A stretch of DNA of 64,000 nucleotides, from contig NZ_CP089214.1 in NCBI RefSeq assembly GCF_021183625.1, forward strand, positions 5,952,001-6,016,000, in the 5' to 3' direction. The notes beneath the pieces are model-generated. The model saw nothing but the letters and a program-made list of their open reading frames with translations, searched no databases and was not told the DNA's origin. Origin of the DNA: Nocardia asteroides (GTDB lineage: Bacteria > Actinomycetota > Actinomycetes > Mycobacteriales > Mycobacteriaceae). A program made the position numbers and the translations under genes. Positions 24,545 through 33,592 of the stretch are shown here, in pieces. The number at the start of each line of letters is the position of its first letter. The stretch's first letter is position 1.

Positions 24545-25102
24545 CGCGAGCCTCGGCACGCGAAGCCCTCGTCGCGGTGCTACTCGGTCTCTCGATATTC
24601 GGGTGCTCGTCCCAGCCGCCCTCGGCACCACCCCCGGTGGCGAAACCGGCCGCCATGACCCAGGGGGAGCTGTTCCTCGCTGAAGGAGTTCTTCACCGAA
24701 GAACTCCAGGCGCGCGCACTCCAGACGATTCCGGTGTCCAAGGACGAGTCCTCGGAGATCTCCATGAGCGGAATGTGCCGAGTCGCGCAGGGGAGTGAAT
24801 CGGCCGGTCGGGTCGAGTCCCGTCACGCCCCCGGCGACGTCGACCCCACCGAAGGTGTCCCCGATTTCGAGCAGAGCACCGTCGACGGCGTCTCCGTGTG
24901 GATCCGGGACCGCACTGCTGACCCACTCGATCCGTCGAACGAGGTTCGCTTCGCGACCCGGGTCGGCGAATGGAACGTCCGGCTGTACATCGAGAACGAG
25001 AACACGAACACCGCGGCCGGTCCGTTGCGCCTCACCGACGAGAACAAGCGCGAGGCCGCCCGATTCCTCGTCGACCTTGCCGGGCGGTTGTCCGGTAGCT
25101 GA
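24541..25102 (+). pseudogene. Frameshifted DUF3558-like lipoprotein
   Basis: ATG at 24541 overlaps the preceding stop. It starts a lipoprotein with hydrophobic segment and lipobox I-F-G-C (Cys about residue 22). At the run of five G at 24663-24667 the frame is lost. With four G it would continue G-S-C-S-S-L-K-E-F-F-T-E and read on to 25102, giving about 186 residues. The downstream part aligns with the intact lipoprotein at 46195-46806 (C-D-S-V-R-D-F-F, V-G-Q-W-N versus V-G-E-W-N). Either a real pseudogene or a one-base sequencing error in a homopolymer. Confidence 0.6.
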
Positions 25103-25511
25103 AAGGCACCCCAGCCTTGGTTCGAAGGGACATGGACCGGGCGCCGCGGATCGTGGCACATTGCAGGATTCCGATGCCTACGAAGGTAGACGAAACGGCC
25201 GAAATCGTGACCGTCCTAGAGGATCATTTGCGGCTGCTCACCGACGAATCGGGAGTATGAAACGAGCTCGAACAGAAAGATTTGCGCCGGCGGCTACCGC
25301 TGTGTCGTGGCGGCCATACCGGCGTGTGGACCGATGAGCGATCGTTCTGCTTCCCCGACCACTCCTACTCGAGGGAGTTGATACGGAAGGGACGAGGCTT
25401 TGGTCAATGCCAGCGGGATGTGCGACCCGATCCCCGTCACCCCGGCCGCGTGCCTCTCCGGTAGCCGGCGGGCACAATCTCGCCGGACGGAGGGGCGGCC
25501 AAGAGCCGGGA
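25103..25511. other. 409-bp gap before the Wadjet operon, possible remnant
   Basis: No intact gene. A frame from ATG 25172 reads 28 codons (MPTKVDETAEIVTVLEDHLR...), stops at 25256, and then stays open for about 67 codons. This could be a nonsense-disrupted small gene. The right end abuts the jetD stop codon. Confidence 0.3.
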
Positions 25512-26738
25512 TCATCGTAGATCGGCGAGCAACACGTCCAGGAGGGACTCCTCATGAACGATCAGACCGGTCCGGTGCATGGTCGAGGAGAGTTCGGGAT
25601 CCCAGGGAGTGGGTACCTGCTGACCGGTGAGCGGAAGCCGATGGATGCCGGAATCGATGGCGGCGAGGTAGTCCGCCGCGGACATCCGCCACGGCTCGGC
25701 ACCGATGGCGTGCAGCCGGGCGGCGATGCCGATGCCGGGCCAGTCGAAGTCGCCGTGGTAGCGAATCCGGACACGTTCGGCGAGCGCGATGCCCGCGGCG
25801 GACGGATTGCCGCTGAAACAGATGAGCGGTGCCGGTACCCCCCTCTCCGCCGCGCCTTGTAGCACCTGCGGGTTCTCGCAGGCGGCCACGGTGACCTCCG
25901 GTGCGGTCAGCGTGAGGGGGAAGGCGGCGAGTTCGGCGAGCGTGAGGTGGGTGACCAGCCCCAGCTCGGTACGGGTGCGCAGCATCGCCGACCACTGATC
26001 GCGCCCGGGCGGGCGCAGCCCCCAGGTGAGAACGGTGCCGGAGACCGCGTCGACGGTGATGCCCGCGAGCTGCCAGAGCGTGCTGCGATCGCGGGCGGTG
26101 AGCGGGTCGGGGCGATCGAAGGCCAGGCTCAGCGCGCGGATCGCAAGCCGACCGGCGAGCCGGTCGCCGTCGAGCGCGTGCGAATCCCCGGCCACGTCGG
26201 TGGCTAGCTGGCCGAGCATCCGAGATGGCTGTCGGTGGTCCAGAGCTGTCGCCACAGCCTTTGCAGCGGTGGCGAATTCGGCGCGGCCGGTCTCGGGGGT
26301 GCGCAGCAGGAGGCCGGTGCCGTGCAGCCACTGCTTCCACACCTCGATCCAGGGCGCCGCCGCCAGTCCGGTGTCGTCGAGCACCCGCTCCACCTCGGCC
26401 CACAGCGCGGTGACGGTGTCGGTGCGGGCCAGCCGCTCCGAGGGGCGATCGCGCAGCGGGCCGCCGGTCAGCTCGGCGAGCACGGTGACCAGACCGGATC
26501 CGGCGGCGCTCTGCCGCAGCGCCGCGTCGAGTTCGAAGATCGCGACAGTGCGGCGACCGGGGGTGACCCGGCGGCCGAGCAGCCCCGAGATCTTCTCGGC
26601 CGCGTCGGAATCGACATCCACCCTGACCGTGCCGGTGATGGCGTGCCCGGTGCGTTCGAGTCGTTCGCGCAGTTTCGCCCAGAACTCGGCCAGGCTCGGC
26701 GCGGCGAGATATTCGCGGGTGCGGGGTGGCAGGGGCAT
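25512..26738 (-). CDS. jetD: Wadjet JetD-like TOPRIM nuclease subunit (TIGR02679)
   Basis: A 408-residue protein of the TIGR02679/DUF2399 type. In Wadjet systems JetD is the nuclease that cleaves circular DNA after JetABC extrudes it. The C-terminal TOPRIM-like domain shows Glu288 in A-A-C-E-N-P and the acidic pair D330-x-D332 in H-G-D-F-D-W-P-G, the expected metal ligands. The N-terminal half is the family's helical arm domain. Its ATG shares one base with the JetC stop (TGATG). Last gene of the operon. Confidence 0.85.
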   Translation of the reverse strand: MPLPPRTREYLAAPSLAEFWAKLRERLERTGHAITGTVRVDVDSDAAEKISGLLGRRVTPGRRTVAIFELDAALRQSAAGSGLVTVLAELTGGPLRDRPSERLARTDTVTALWAEVERVLDDTGLAAAPWIEVWKQWLHGTGLLLRTPETGRAEFATAAKAVATALDHRQPSRMLGQLATDVAGDSHALDGDRLAGRLAIRALSLAFDRPDPLTARDRSTLWQLAGITVDAVSGTVLTWGLRPPGRDQWSAMLRTRTELGLVTHLTLAELAAFPLTLTAPEVTVAACENPQVLQGAAERGVPAPLICFSGNPSAAGIALAERVRIRYHGDFDWPGIGIAARLHAIGAEPWRMSAADYLAAIDSGIHRLPLTGQQVPTPWDPELSSTMHRTGLIVHEESLLDVLLADLR

Positions 26739-29700
26739 CAGCGACCGACCGCGGTGAGGAAGCTCTTGTTGCGCCCGTCCCAGCGGATGTGGGTCGGGAC
26801 CACGCTGCTGTCGCCGATCCGGCGGATCTCGTAGATGTCCAGCGCGGGCACCTCGGGGACCGTACCCCAGAGCGCGTGGCCGGTCATCACGAAGTCGATG
26901 TCCAGCCGGACCAGCAATCCCATGAGTTCGCCGATCGCCCGCTCATCGACCTTGGCGAAGGCATCGTCGAGCAGGACCAGGCGCAGGGCGCCCGCGGCAT
27001 CAGGGAGCCCGGAGAGGTAGCCGTCCGCGGCCGCGAAGAGCGTCACGTAGGAGACGAAGCGGGTCTCGCCCTGAGAGATCTTGGCGCGCCGCGAGATTCG
27101 CCTGGTCTGCCCCTGCTCGGGGCCGAGGATAGTGACCTCGACCGCGTGCCAGGCGCGGTAGTCGAGTGCTTCGCGCAGGTGGGCGGCGTATCCGGCGGCG
27201 GCGTCGGTGGCGTGCAGCCGCTCCACCCGCTCGCGGACCAGCGCGACCAGCTCCTCGCTGTCGTTGCCGGGACGCAGCTCGTCGGCCTTCCCGACGAGCT
27301 GCATGAGCCTGCGCAGCTCGGGGTCGGCATCGTTCAGTTCCCATCGGAGCCGCACCCCGATGTTGTGACTGGTCCTGGTGCCGGCGAGGCTGGCATTCAT
27401 CGCGTCGACGAGGTTCCCGGCCTGCAGCACGCGGCTGCGCAGTTCGTCGGTGACATTGCCGAGGATGAACTCGGTGAAGACGTCGCGTTCCCGGTCGGTC
27501 AGTGCCTTCCGGCCGCGCTCGACCTTGTCGGTGAGGTGCGTGAGCACCGCGGGGAGGTCGTGGTGGTGCTCGGCGCCTTCGATGTGCACCAGGATCACGC
27601 CCGGCCCGTCGCTCTGCGAGATGTCGAGCTGACCGGTGGTACCCGCGCCGAATCGGGTGAGCGCGTTCCCCAGTTGCGCGTCGGTCGTCGCCTTGTGGCC
27701 GCGCAGGTGGGCGATGATCGCGTCCGCGGTGCCGGCGCAGGCCACCGCGTCCTGCGGGTCGGGAATCGGGTCGAGCGGGGTATCGGTCGCCGCGGCGGTG
27801 AATCCGGGGAGCCGGAGCCGCGCGGCGAGCAGTTCGGCCGCCAGCCGCAGCGCCGTAACGCCATCGCGCACGGCCACCTCGGAGAGGCGGTGGTCGGAGG
27901 TGGCCTGGATCTTCTCCCCGCGGGCCTCGTCGCGGCGCGCGGTCGCGGCACCGAGCTCGGCTCGCGTGCTCTGGAGTTCGGCTTCGCTGTTCGCTATCTC
28001 CGCGTTCAGCTCCTGCAGCGGCAGCGCGAGCGCCTCCCGGCGTGCCTCCAGCTTGACGGCTTCGCGCTGCCACAGGTCACGCCCGGTGCCCGCCGTCGTC
28101 TCGTCCTCCACCCGCTGGCTGCGGCTGTCGAGAAGTCGCTGGTAGGCACTGTCCGCCGCGGCGCTGTGCCGTTCGGCGTCCCGGCAGCTCCGCTCCAGCG
28201 CGGCGCAGGCGGCGCGGGCGGTCTCGCATCCCTCCCGTGACCGGAGGAGGTCGTCGATCTCGGCGGGGAGCCCGAATCCTGCGCACAGTGCTCGGTGTTC
28301 GCGCTCGGCTGTACGCCACGCCGCGCGTTGCGCGGTGGCCTCCACCCGTGCGGTGACGGCTTCGGCACGCAGCCGGGTGGCGTGGCCTGTCTGCGTCCGC
28401 GCGTGCTGCCTGGCGGCCACCAGCTTCTGCGAACGGGGTGCGGTGCGGATCAGGTCGTCCAGCTCGTCGCGGCGGTCGCGCAGCTCCCGCTCTTCACCGT
28501 CGAGTTCCGCCATCGCGGTGGCGATCTCGTTCAGCTCGCGCTCGATCTCGAGCAGTTCGGCGCGGCGCGCCGCGGCTCTGGCGGTCGCGCCGATATGGCG
28601 AGCGGCAGGCGGGCGATGCCTGCCGCTGAGTATGCCGTTGCGCCAGCTGCCATCCCCGGCTATGGCGGTCACCGCGTCCGGATCCTGCCACCCGACCGCG
28701 GCCAGGATCTGCTCGACCGCGGTGGTCACCTCCGGTGCGGCGGGGTCGGGCCGCAGCACCAGGGAGAGCGGCGCGGTGGCGGCCGGCTGCCCCGCGCGCA
28801 GCAGCACCTCGCCGTCTTCGGCGTGCAGTGCGCCCTCGGTGCCGCAGTAGGCGGTCAACAGGCCGGCGGCGAGCAGCGCGCCCTCGATCCCCGCGCGCTC
28901 GGATTCGGCCGTTTCGTCGCGGAAATCGACGGCCCGCCAGAGCGGGACGCCGCGGCCGATGGACTGCCACGGCGCCGTCGGTGGTTCGGGGTCATCGGCG
29001 GCCAGCAGCCGCACCTGCCGCTTCCGCAGCGCGCGGGTGTTCTCGCGGTGCTGCTCGACCTTGTGTGCGATCGCGGCCGAGCACCGGACGAGCCCGTCCC
29101 GGACCGGCCGCGCGAGCTCGGCAGCCAGCCCGTCCAGGCCGGTGAGCTGCGCGTCGTCGGCGTCGCCGCAGAGCGCCTCGGGATCAGCGAGCAGCGCGGC
29201 GAGGACGGGGTGTGCGCGGTCCACCTCCGGCAGCAGCCGGGTGGTGCCCGGATCGTCGAGCCAGTCGCGCCAGCCGCGGTTCATGCCGACGGCGAGCTCG
29301 TCCCTGGCCGCGTCGGCGTCCTCGGCCCGCGCCGCCGCGTCGGCGGCGGTGTGCTCCCGGTCCGCGGCGGCATCCTCGAGATTCCGAATCCGGCGGTGCT
29401 CGTCATCGAGCCGCCGCGCCTCCCGCATCCGCCGGTCGGCCTTGTCCCTCCGGTCGGCGGCTGCCCGGCCCGATGCCTCCGCGCCCGCCCTCGGCTCGGC
29501 GAGATCGCCGGGGACGAGCGTGAGCACCGCCGCCCGCGGGCGGGTGATCGGGATCGGCGCCTGGTCGAGGGAATCCATGACGGCATCGATGGTCTGCTGC
29601 TCATTCTTGGCCTCCACCCCGATCGAGCCGGGCAGCCTGCCGTGCGGGAGGTCGATGGCGGCGAGCGCGGCCACCGCACCGCGAAGTGCCGCACCCGCCT

Positions 29701-30859
29701 CGGCCGCAGCCTCGCGCAGCCCCGCCGCTGCGTCGGTATACCGCTGCGCGGCGGCCGCCTCCGCCGCCCGGGAACGCCGTGCGGTGCCGAGCCCCTGCTC
29801 GGCCGCGCTACGCCGCGCGGCCACCGTCGACTCGTACTGTTCCAGGTCTTTCAGGTCCTCGAAGAGCGGACGTTCGCGCAGTGCGGTGATGGCGTCCTTC
29901 AGCTCTGCCTTGGTCGCCGTCAGCTCGGCCACCTCGACCTCGGCGGCGCTCTCGGCCGCCTCGAAGCCATCGCGCGCAGCGGCGAATCCGTCGCGGGTCC
30001 GCCGGGCCTCGAGGAGACCGGTGGCCGCCGTCCGCAGCGCTGCGGCACTCTCGGTGAGCACGCCGGCGGCATACCCGCGGTAGACCGCGTGGAAGCGCCT
30101 GACCTGCTCCAGGGTCCCCGCCAGCTGTTCCTGCGCCAGCCGGGTCGCGGTGAGCCCGTCCAGCCGTTCCCCCGCTGCTTCCAGGGTCCGCTCGTTCAGC
30201 GGCGGCAGCGCGTCGGAGAGGATCTGCGGGAGCCTTCCCTCATCGATCCGGTTGCCGACGTCGGGGGAGCGCAACGTGTGCAGCAACTGGATCAGCCCCG
30301 TGAACCGATCCCGGTCGGCTTCGCCGTGCAGCCCGAACACGCGGGCGCGGACATGCTCCCGGTGCTGGTCGGCGTCGGTCAGCGTGTCGGCGCCGATCAG
30401 GTCGCGCAGCCGTTCCCGGGAGAGCGCCTCCCGGTCGCCGTCGAGCAGCGGCAGCTCCGGGCCGACCCGTTTGCCGGTGACGAAGAACAGCACCTCCGAC
30501 CGGTGCGCCGACGCGCTGTACCTGATGTGCGCGCCGAGCGTGAGATGCTCGCCGGGGCGCGCGAGCTCGAGCCAGAGGTAGCCGATCCGGTTGGTCTGGT
30601 CGCGGCGGCCGGTGCGCATGAGCTCGTCCAGGCTGACCTTCTGCGACCCGGTCGCGTCCATCCGCCGCCGGTCCGCATCGAGCAGGAACGGCAGCAGCAT
30701 CTCCAGCGCCCGCGACTTCCCCGACCCGTTCGCGCCGCGCAGGATCAGCCTGCCCCCCGAGATGGCGAACTCGGTGTCCAGGTAGTGCCAGACATTGACG
30801 ACGCCGGCGCGGACGAGCCGCCAGCGCTCCTCGAAGTGTTTGACCGGTGCGGTGTTCAC
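26738..30859 (-). CDS. jetC: Wadjet JetC-like SMC ATPase (TIGR02680)
   Basis: The start is GTG at 30859 with GGAGGA six bases before it, overlapping the jetB stop (GTGA). The upstream in-frame extension lies inside jetB and was rejected. The product is 1373 residues. Walker A G-A-N-G-S-G-K-S is at 42-49. A very long Glu/Arg/Ala-rich coiled coil runs from about 260 to 1100. The ABC signature I-S-Q-G-E and Walker B L-V-L-L-D-D-A-F-A-K-V-D-E lie near the C-terminus. This is an SMC-like loop-extrusion motor. Head and hinge-arm organisation looks intact, so an active protein is expected. Confidence 0.88.
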   Translation of the reverse strand: MNTAPVKHFEERWRLVRAGVVNVWHYLDTEFAISGGRLILRGANGSGKSRALEMLLPFLLDADRRRMDATGSQKVSLDELMRTGRRDQTNRIGYLWLELARPGEHLTLGAHIRYSASAHRSEVLFFVTGKRVGPELPLLDGDREALSRERLRDLIGADTLTDADQHREHVRARVFGLHGEADRDRFTGLIQLLHTLRSPDVGNRIDEGRLPQILSDALPPLNERTLEAAGERLDGLTATRLAQEQLAGTLEQVRRFHAVYRGYAAGVLTESAAALRTAATGLLEARRTRDGFAAARDGFEAAESAAEVEVAELTATKAELKDAITALRERPLFEDLKDLEQYESTVAARRSAAEQGLGTARRSRAAEAAAAQRYTDAAAGLREAAAEAGAALRGAVAALAAIDLPHGRLPGSIGVEAKNEQQTIDAVMDSLDQAPIPITRPRAAVLTLVPGDLAEPRAGAEASGRAAADRRDKADRRMREARRLDDEHRRIRNLEDAAADREHTAADAAARAEDADAARDELAVGMNRGWRDWLDDPGTTRLLPEVDRAHPVLAALLADPEALCGDADDAQLTGLDGLAAELARPVRDGLVRCSAAIAHKVEQHRENTRALRKRQVRLLAADDPEPPTAPWQSIGRGVPLWRAVDFRDETAESERAGIEGALLAAGLLTAYCGTEGALHAEDGEVLLRAGQPAATAPLSLVLRPDPAAPEVTTAVEQILAAVGWQDPDAVTAIAGDGSWRNGILSGRHRPPAARHIGATARAAARRAELLEIERELNEIATAMAELDGEERELRDRRDELDDLIRTAPRSQKLVAARQHARTQTGHATRLRAEAVTARVEATAQRAAWRTAEREHRALCAGFGLPAEIDDLLRSREGCETARAACAALERSCRDAERHSAAADSAYQRLLDSRSQRVEDETTAGTGRDLWQREAVKLEARREALALPLQELNAEIANSEAELQSTRAELGAATARRDEARGEKIQATSDHRLSEVAVRDGVTALRLAAELLAARLRLPGFTAAATDTPLDPIPDPQDAVACAGTADAIIAHLRGHKATTDAQLGNALTRFGAGTTGQLDISQSDGPGVILVHIEGAEHHHDLPAVLTHLTDKVERGRKALTDRERDVFTEFILGNVTDELRSRVLQAGNLVDAMNASLAGTRTSHNIGVRLRWELNDADPELRRLMQLVGKADELRPGNDSEELVALVRERVERLHATDAAAGYAAHLREALDYRAWHAVEVTILGPEQGQTRRISRRAKISQGETRFVSYVTLFAAADGYLSGLPDAAGALRLVLLDDAFAKVDERAIGELMGLLVRLDIDFVMTGHALWGTVPEVPALDIYEIRRIGDSSVVPTHIRWDGRNKSFLTAVGR

Positions 30860-32016
30860 GACGATTCCTCCTCCGGCACCTCGAGCGTGAGCTGGGTGGT
30901 CACCGTGATCCGCGGCCGATACCGGTGCGCGGGCGGCAGCAGGCGCAACCCGTCGTCCCGCTCTTCGGCGAGGCACAGCGACCGCAGCAGGGCGACGATA
31001 TCCGCGCGCAACCGCTGCGGGGCGTCGCCGTACTCGGCCTTCCAGATTCGCCGGTGCCGCTCGATCAGCGCGCCGAGCACGGCATCGACGACGTCCCACC
31101 CGAAGTACTCGCCCCCGGCCCGGTCGGCGAGCTCGCCGATCAGCAGCAGCGCGGCCTGCTTGACCGTGCCGGGGCCGGGGAAGGCGATATCGCCGAGTGC
31201 GTCGGCGGGGTCGTAGGCGAGTGCGCCCTCGGCCCTGACCTCCAGGGTCAGGCCGAAGTTGTCGTTGAGCAGCCGGGCAAGTTCGTTCCGCTCCCTGGAG
31301 AGCGCATCGAGCTCCTCCGGGCTCAGGTTCTCGCGCAGCACGGCCGGATTCTCGGTGAGCCTGCGGCGGAGCCGCTGGCGGGGAGCCGCGGTATCCGGGG
31401 CCAGCACCTCGTCCGGCCCGACGGCGGGCCCGATCGATCGAATCAGGATGTGCGGCAGCAGCGGCCTGCACACCGTCAGCAGCCCCTCGCCCTCCGGGCC
31501 GTCACCCCACTGCGCGACGGTGCCGTCGGTTTCGGTCAGCACTCCCCACTCGATCAGCACACCGAGCGCGGCTACCAGCCGCCTGCGCCCCGGTAGCCCG
31601 TCGGACAGCGTGATTCGCTGTTCGGCGGCGTCGGCGCGCATCTGGGCGACCAGTTGCGAGATCAGGATCTGTTCCCCGGCGCCGGGCGCGAGCAGGGCAG
31701 CGCAGGCCAGCGCGACGAGCGTGTAGGTCGCGGCGTCCAGCGGAGTCCCGCTGCGGCGGGCGAGCTCGCGCAGCGGCGCGTCGGCCTCCGGCGGTGATTT
31801 GGCCAGCCGCGCGAAACCCGATTCGACGACCAGCGAATAGCCGAGCTGGGTACCGAACATCGTGCGCAGCGCGGCCGCGTGCCGCCTGATCAGGGCGAGC
31901 GACTCCGGGGCGCGCGCCGCCGTCACGATCGGCGTCTCCAGCAGTGTGCGGGCGGCCTCGCGCACCGCGGTCGCGTCGTGCGAACGGGTGCCGAGCGACC
32001 GGGCGTCGTCGTTCAT
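30856..32016 (-). CDS. jetB: Wadjet JetB-like protein (TIGR02678/DUF2398)
   Basis: ATG at 32016 overlaps the jetA stop (ATGA), giving 386 residues. It matches the DUF2398/TIGR02678 pattern: winged-helix-rich, with T-L-L-E-T-P-I-V near the start and the segment R-R-R-L-T-E-N-P-A-V near the middle. It has the kite (winged-helix) role, linking the JetC heads to JetA. The longer upstream frame is a shadow within jetA. Confidence 0.82.
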   Translation of the reverse strand: MNDDARSLGTRSHDATAVREAARTLLETPIVTAARAPESLALIRRHAAALRTMFGTQLGYSLVVESGFARLAKSPPEADAPLRELARRSGTPLDAATYTLVALACAALLAPGAGEQILISQLVAQMRADAAEQRITLSDGLPGRRRLVAALGVLIEWGVLTETDGTVAQWGDGPEGEGLLTVCRPLLPHILIRSIGPAVGPDEVLAPDTAAPRQRLRRRLTENPAVLRENLSPEELDALSRERNELARLLNDNFGLTLEVRAEGALAYDPADALGDIAFPGPGTVKQAALLLIGELADRAGGEYFGWDVVDAVLGALIERHRRIWKAEYGDAPQRLRADIVALLRSLCLAEERDDGLRLLPPAHRYRPRITVTTQLTLEVPEEESS

Positions 32017-33572
32017 CGGGCCACTCGCACGACCCCGGCCACGCTGCCGTCCACCGGGCGGACCGAGAGCCTGCACCCGTCGATGGTCAGCGTGCCGTCC
32101 GGGGATTCGACCCGGGTCCGGCCACCGGCCGCGCCCGTGATCGTCAGGCCGAGATCGTGGTCGACGAGGGCGGTGTCCCCCGCGAAGTCCGTGTGCAGCG
32201 CGAGCAGCCTGGACAGCAGCTCGAGCAGAACCGCGCGGCCCGCCGCCGAGAGCTTCGCGCCGTCGAGATCCCCGCAGGCGAGCAACTCGGCGGCGGCTTC
32301 GCGGTGGCGTTGCGCCTCGGCGCGGGCGGCGGCTTCGATGATCCTGCGGTCGGCGCTGGAATCCGGGACCCGCGACGTCCGCCCGCGGGAAACGCGATTT
32401 CCGCGCTCGCGCAGCGAGATCGGGACGTCGATGGGGTCCGCTGCGGTCCACGATGTCGTCGGTGACACCCGCGGGTCGGGTTCATCGGGGCCGAGACCGA
32501 GATGCCGGGTCGGCCATGCCCCGAATGCCGCCGCGAACAATCGGCTCGCCTCCTCGTCGGAGGAGTGGTCGAGCCAGTTCGCCAGGCGCAGGAGATCGGC
32601 GCGGCGGGAGTACCCGGTGCGGGACGAATCGAGGATGCGTTTGGCATTGGCGATCAGCTGGCCGAGCGCCTGCCCGGCGGCGTTACGCAACTGCCCTGGA
32701 CCCGAATCGGCCCCCGAATACCACTGGTGCAGCTGCGCCCAATCGGTGCGCGACCTACCCTCCGAACGCTCCACCGCGACCTCGTCACCGAGGCTCAGCC
32801 CCGGCAGCGCGTCGAGAACGGCCAAGAGTTCCTCGATCCGGGGCAGCACCCGGTCCAGCGCGCGGGCGATCAGCGGGGCGTGCCGGTTGACGTCGGCGTT
32901 GATCAGGTCGACGTAGTCCAGCAGCAGCTCCTTGAACCGGGCGTACTCCTCGCCGCCCAGATCGAACCGGGAGAGCACCCCGGAGAGGTAGGCGTAGAAA
33001 TCGGTGACGCTCGCGGTGAACAGCCGCTGATTGTTGAAGATGGTCGTCACGATGCCCGCCAGGCGCTCGTCCCGCTCCGCGCCCGCGACGGCGTCCAGCA
33101 GTGCCGGAATCTCCGCGAGCGCGTCCGCGATCCGGCCGAGCAGCTCGCGGGCGACCTCGCGCGCGCCATCGGCGGTGGCCATGATTTCCAGAGCGCTCCG
33201 GTGCACCCGGCCACCGAGGCTGGAGACCTGGTAGCGCGAGCGCGCCCGCAGGTACTCGGCCACCGTGTTGACCCGCGCGTCGCGCAGCGAAGGAACCAGA
33301 TTCCCCCAGCGGACCAGCTGTTTGCACCGAGCCTCAACAACCTCGGCCGGCAGCGTCGTCCCCGCCGCCGCCAGCTGCTCGGCCACCGCCGCCGCCGACA
33401 TGTCGGCGAGCAGCGAAGCCGTGAACAGCGACATGATCGCGAGGTAGTCGCCGCTTTCCTCCGCGGCCAGATAGCGGAACAGGTCGAGGTTCGCCACCCC
33501 GCCCGGTTCATTCCTCGATTGCGAACCACCCCCGTTGCGCATATCGACCACGATAGAGCGGGGCACCGACAT
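32013..33572 (-). CDS. jetA: Wadjet JetA-like kleisin (TIGR02677/DUF2397)
   Basis: A protein of up to 519 residues of the TIGR02677/DUF2397 type, recognised by the N-terminal L-D-L-F-R-Y-L-A-A-E-E-S and the following I-M-S-L-F motif. It is the kleisin that closes the SMC ring. Start is uncertain: 33572 as given, or ATG 33542; neither has a strong ribosome binding site. The start lies only 20 bp after the kinase-cyclophilin stop, so transcription may come from that gene's promoter. First gene of jetA-B-C-D; every internal junction overlaps by 1-4 bases. Confidence 0.82.
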   Translation of the reverse strand: MSVPRSIVVDMRNGGGSQSRNEPGGVANLDLFRYLAAEESGDYLAIMSLFTASLLADMSAAAVAEQLAAAGTTLPAEVVEARCKQLVRWGNLVPSLRDARVNTVAEYLRARSRYQVSSLGGRVHRSALEIMATADGAREVARELLGRIADALAEIPALLDAVAGAERDERLAGIVTTIFNNQRLFTASVTDFYAYLSGVLSRFDLGGEEYARFKELLLDYVDLINADVNRHAPLIARALDRVLPRIEELLAVLDALPGLSLGDEVAVERSEGRSRTDWAQLHQWYSGADSGPGQLRNAAGQALGQLIANAKRILDSSRTGYSRRADLLRLANWLDHSSDEEASRLFAAAFGAWPTRHLGLGPDEPDPRVSPTTSWTAADPIDVPISLRERGNRVSRGRTSRVPDSSADRRIIEAAARAEAQRHREAAAELLACGDLDGAKLSAAGRAVLLELLSRLLALHTDFAGDTALVDHDLGLTITGAAGGRTRVESPDGTLTIDGCRLSVRPVDGSVAGVVRVAR

Positions 33573-33592
33573 CGTGTCGAGCTCGTCGTCGG

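Noticed and set aside
28295-31216. A 973-codon open frame on the plus strand opposite jetC
   Set aside because: It is the antisense shadow of the GC-rich jetC gene. It has no recognisable domain or good start, and its composition follows from jetC codon bias.
30860-31471. N-terminal extension of JetC in frame to 31471
   Set aside because: It lies within jetB. The GTG at 30859 has an excellent ribosome binding site and gives the family's normal N-terminus and length.
25512-33572. Type I Wadjet (DUF3375/DUF4194/DUF3322) assignment
   Set aside because: The sequence features fit TIGR02677-02680 (DUF2397/2398/2399) better, so the type II gene set was used.
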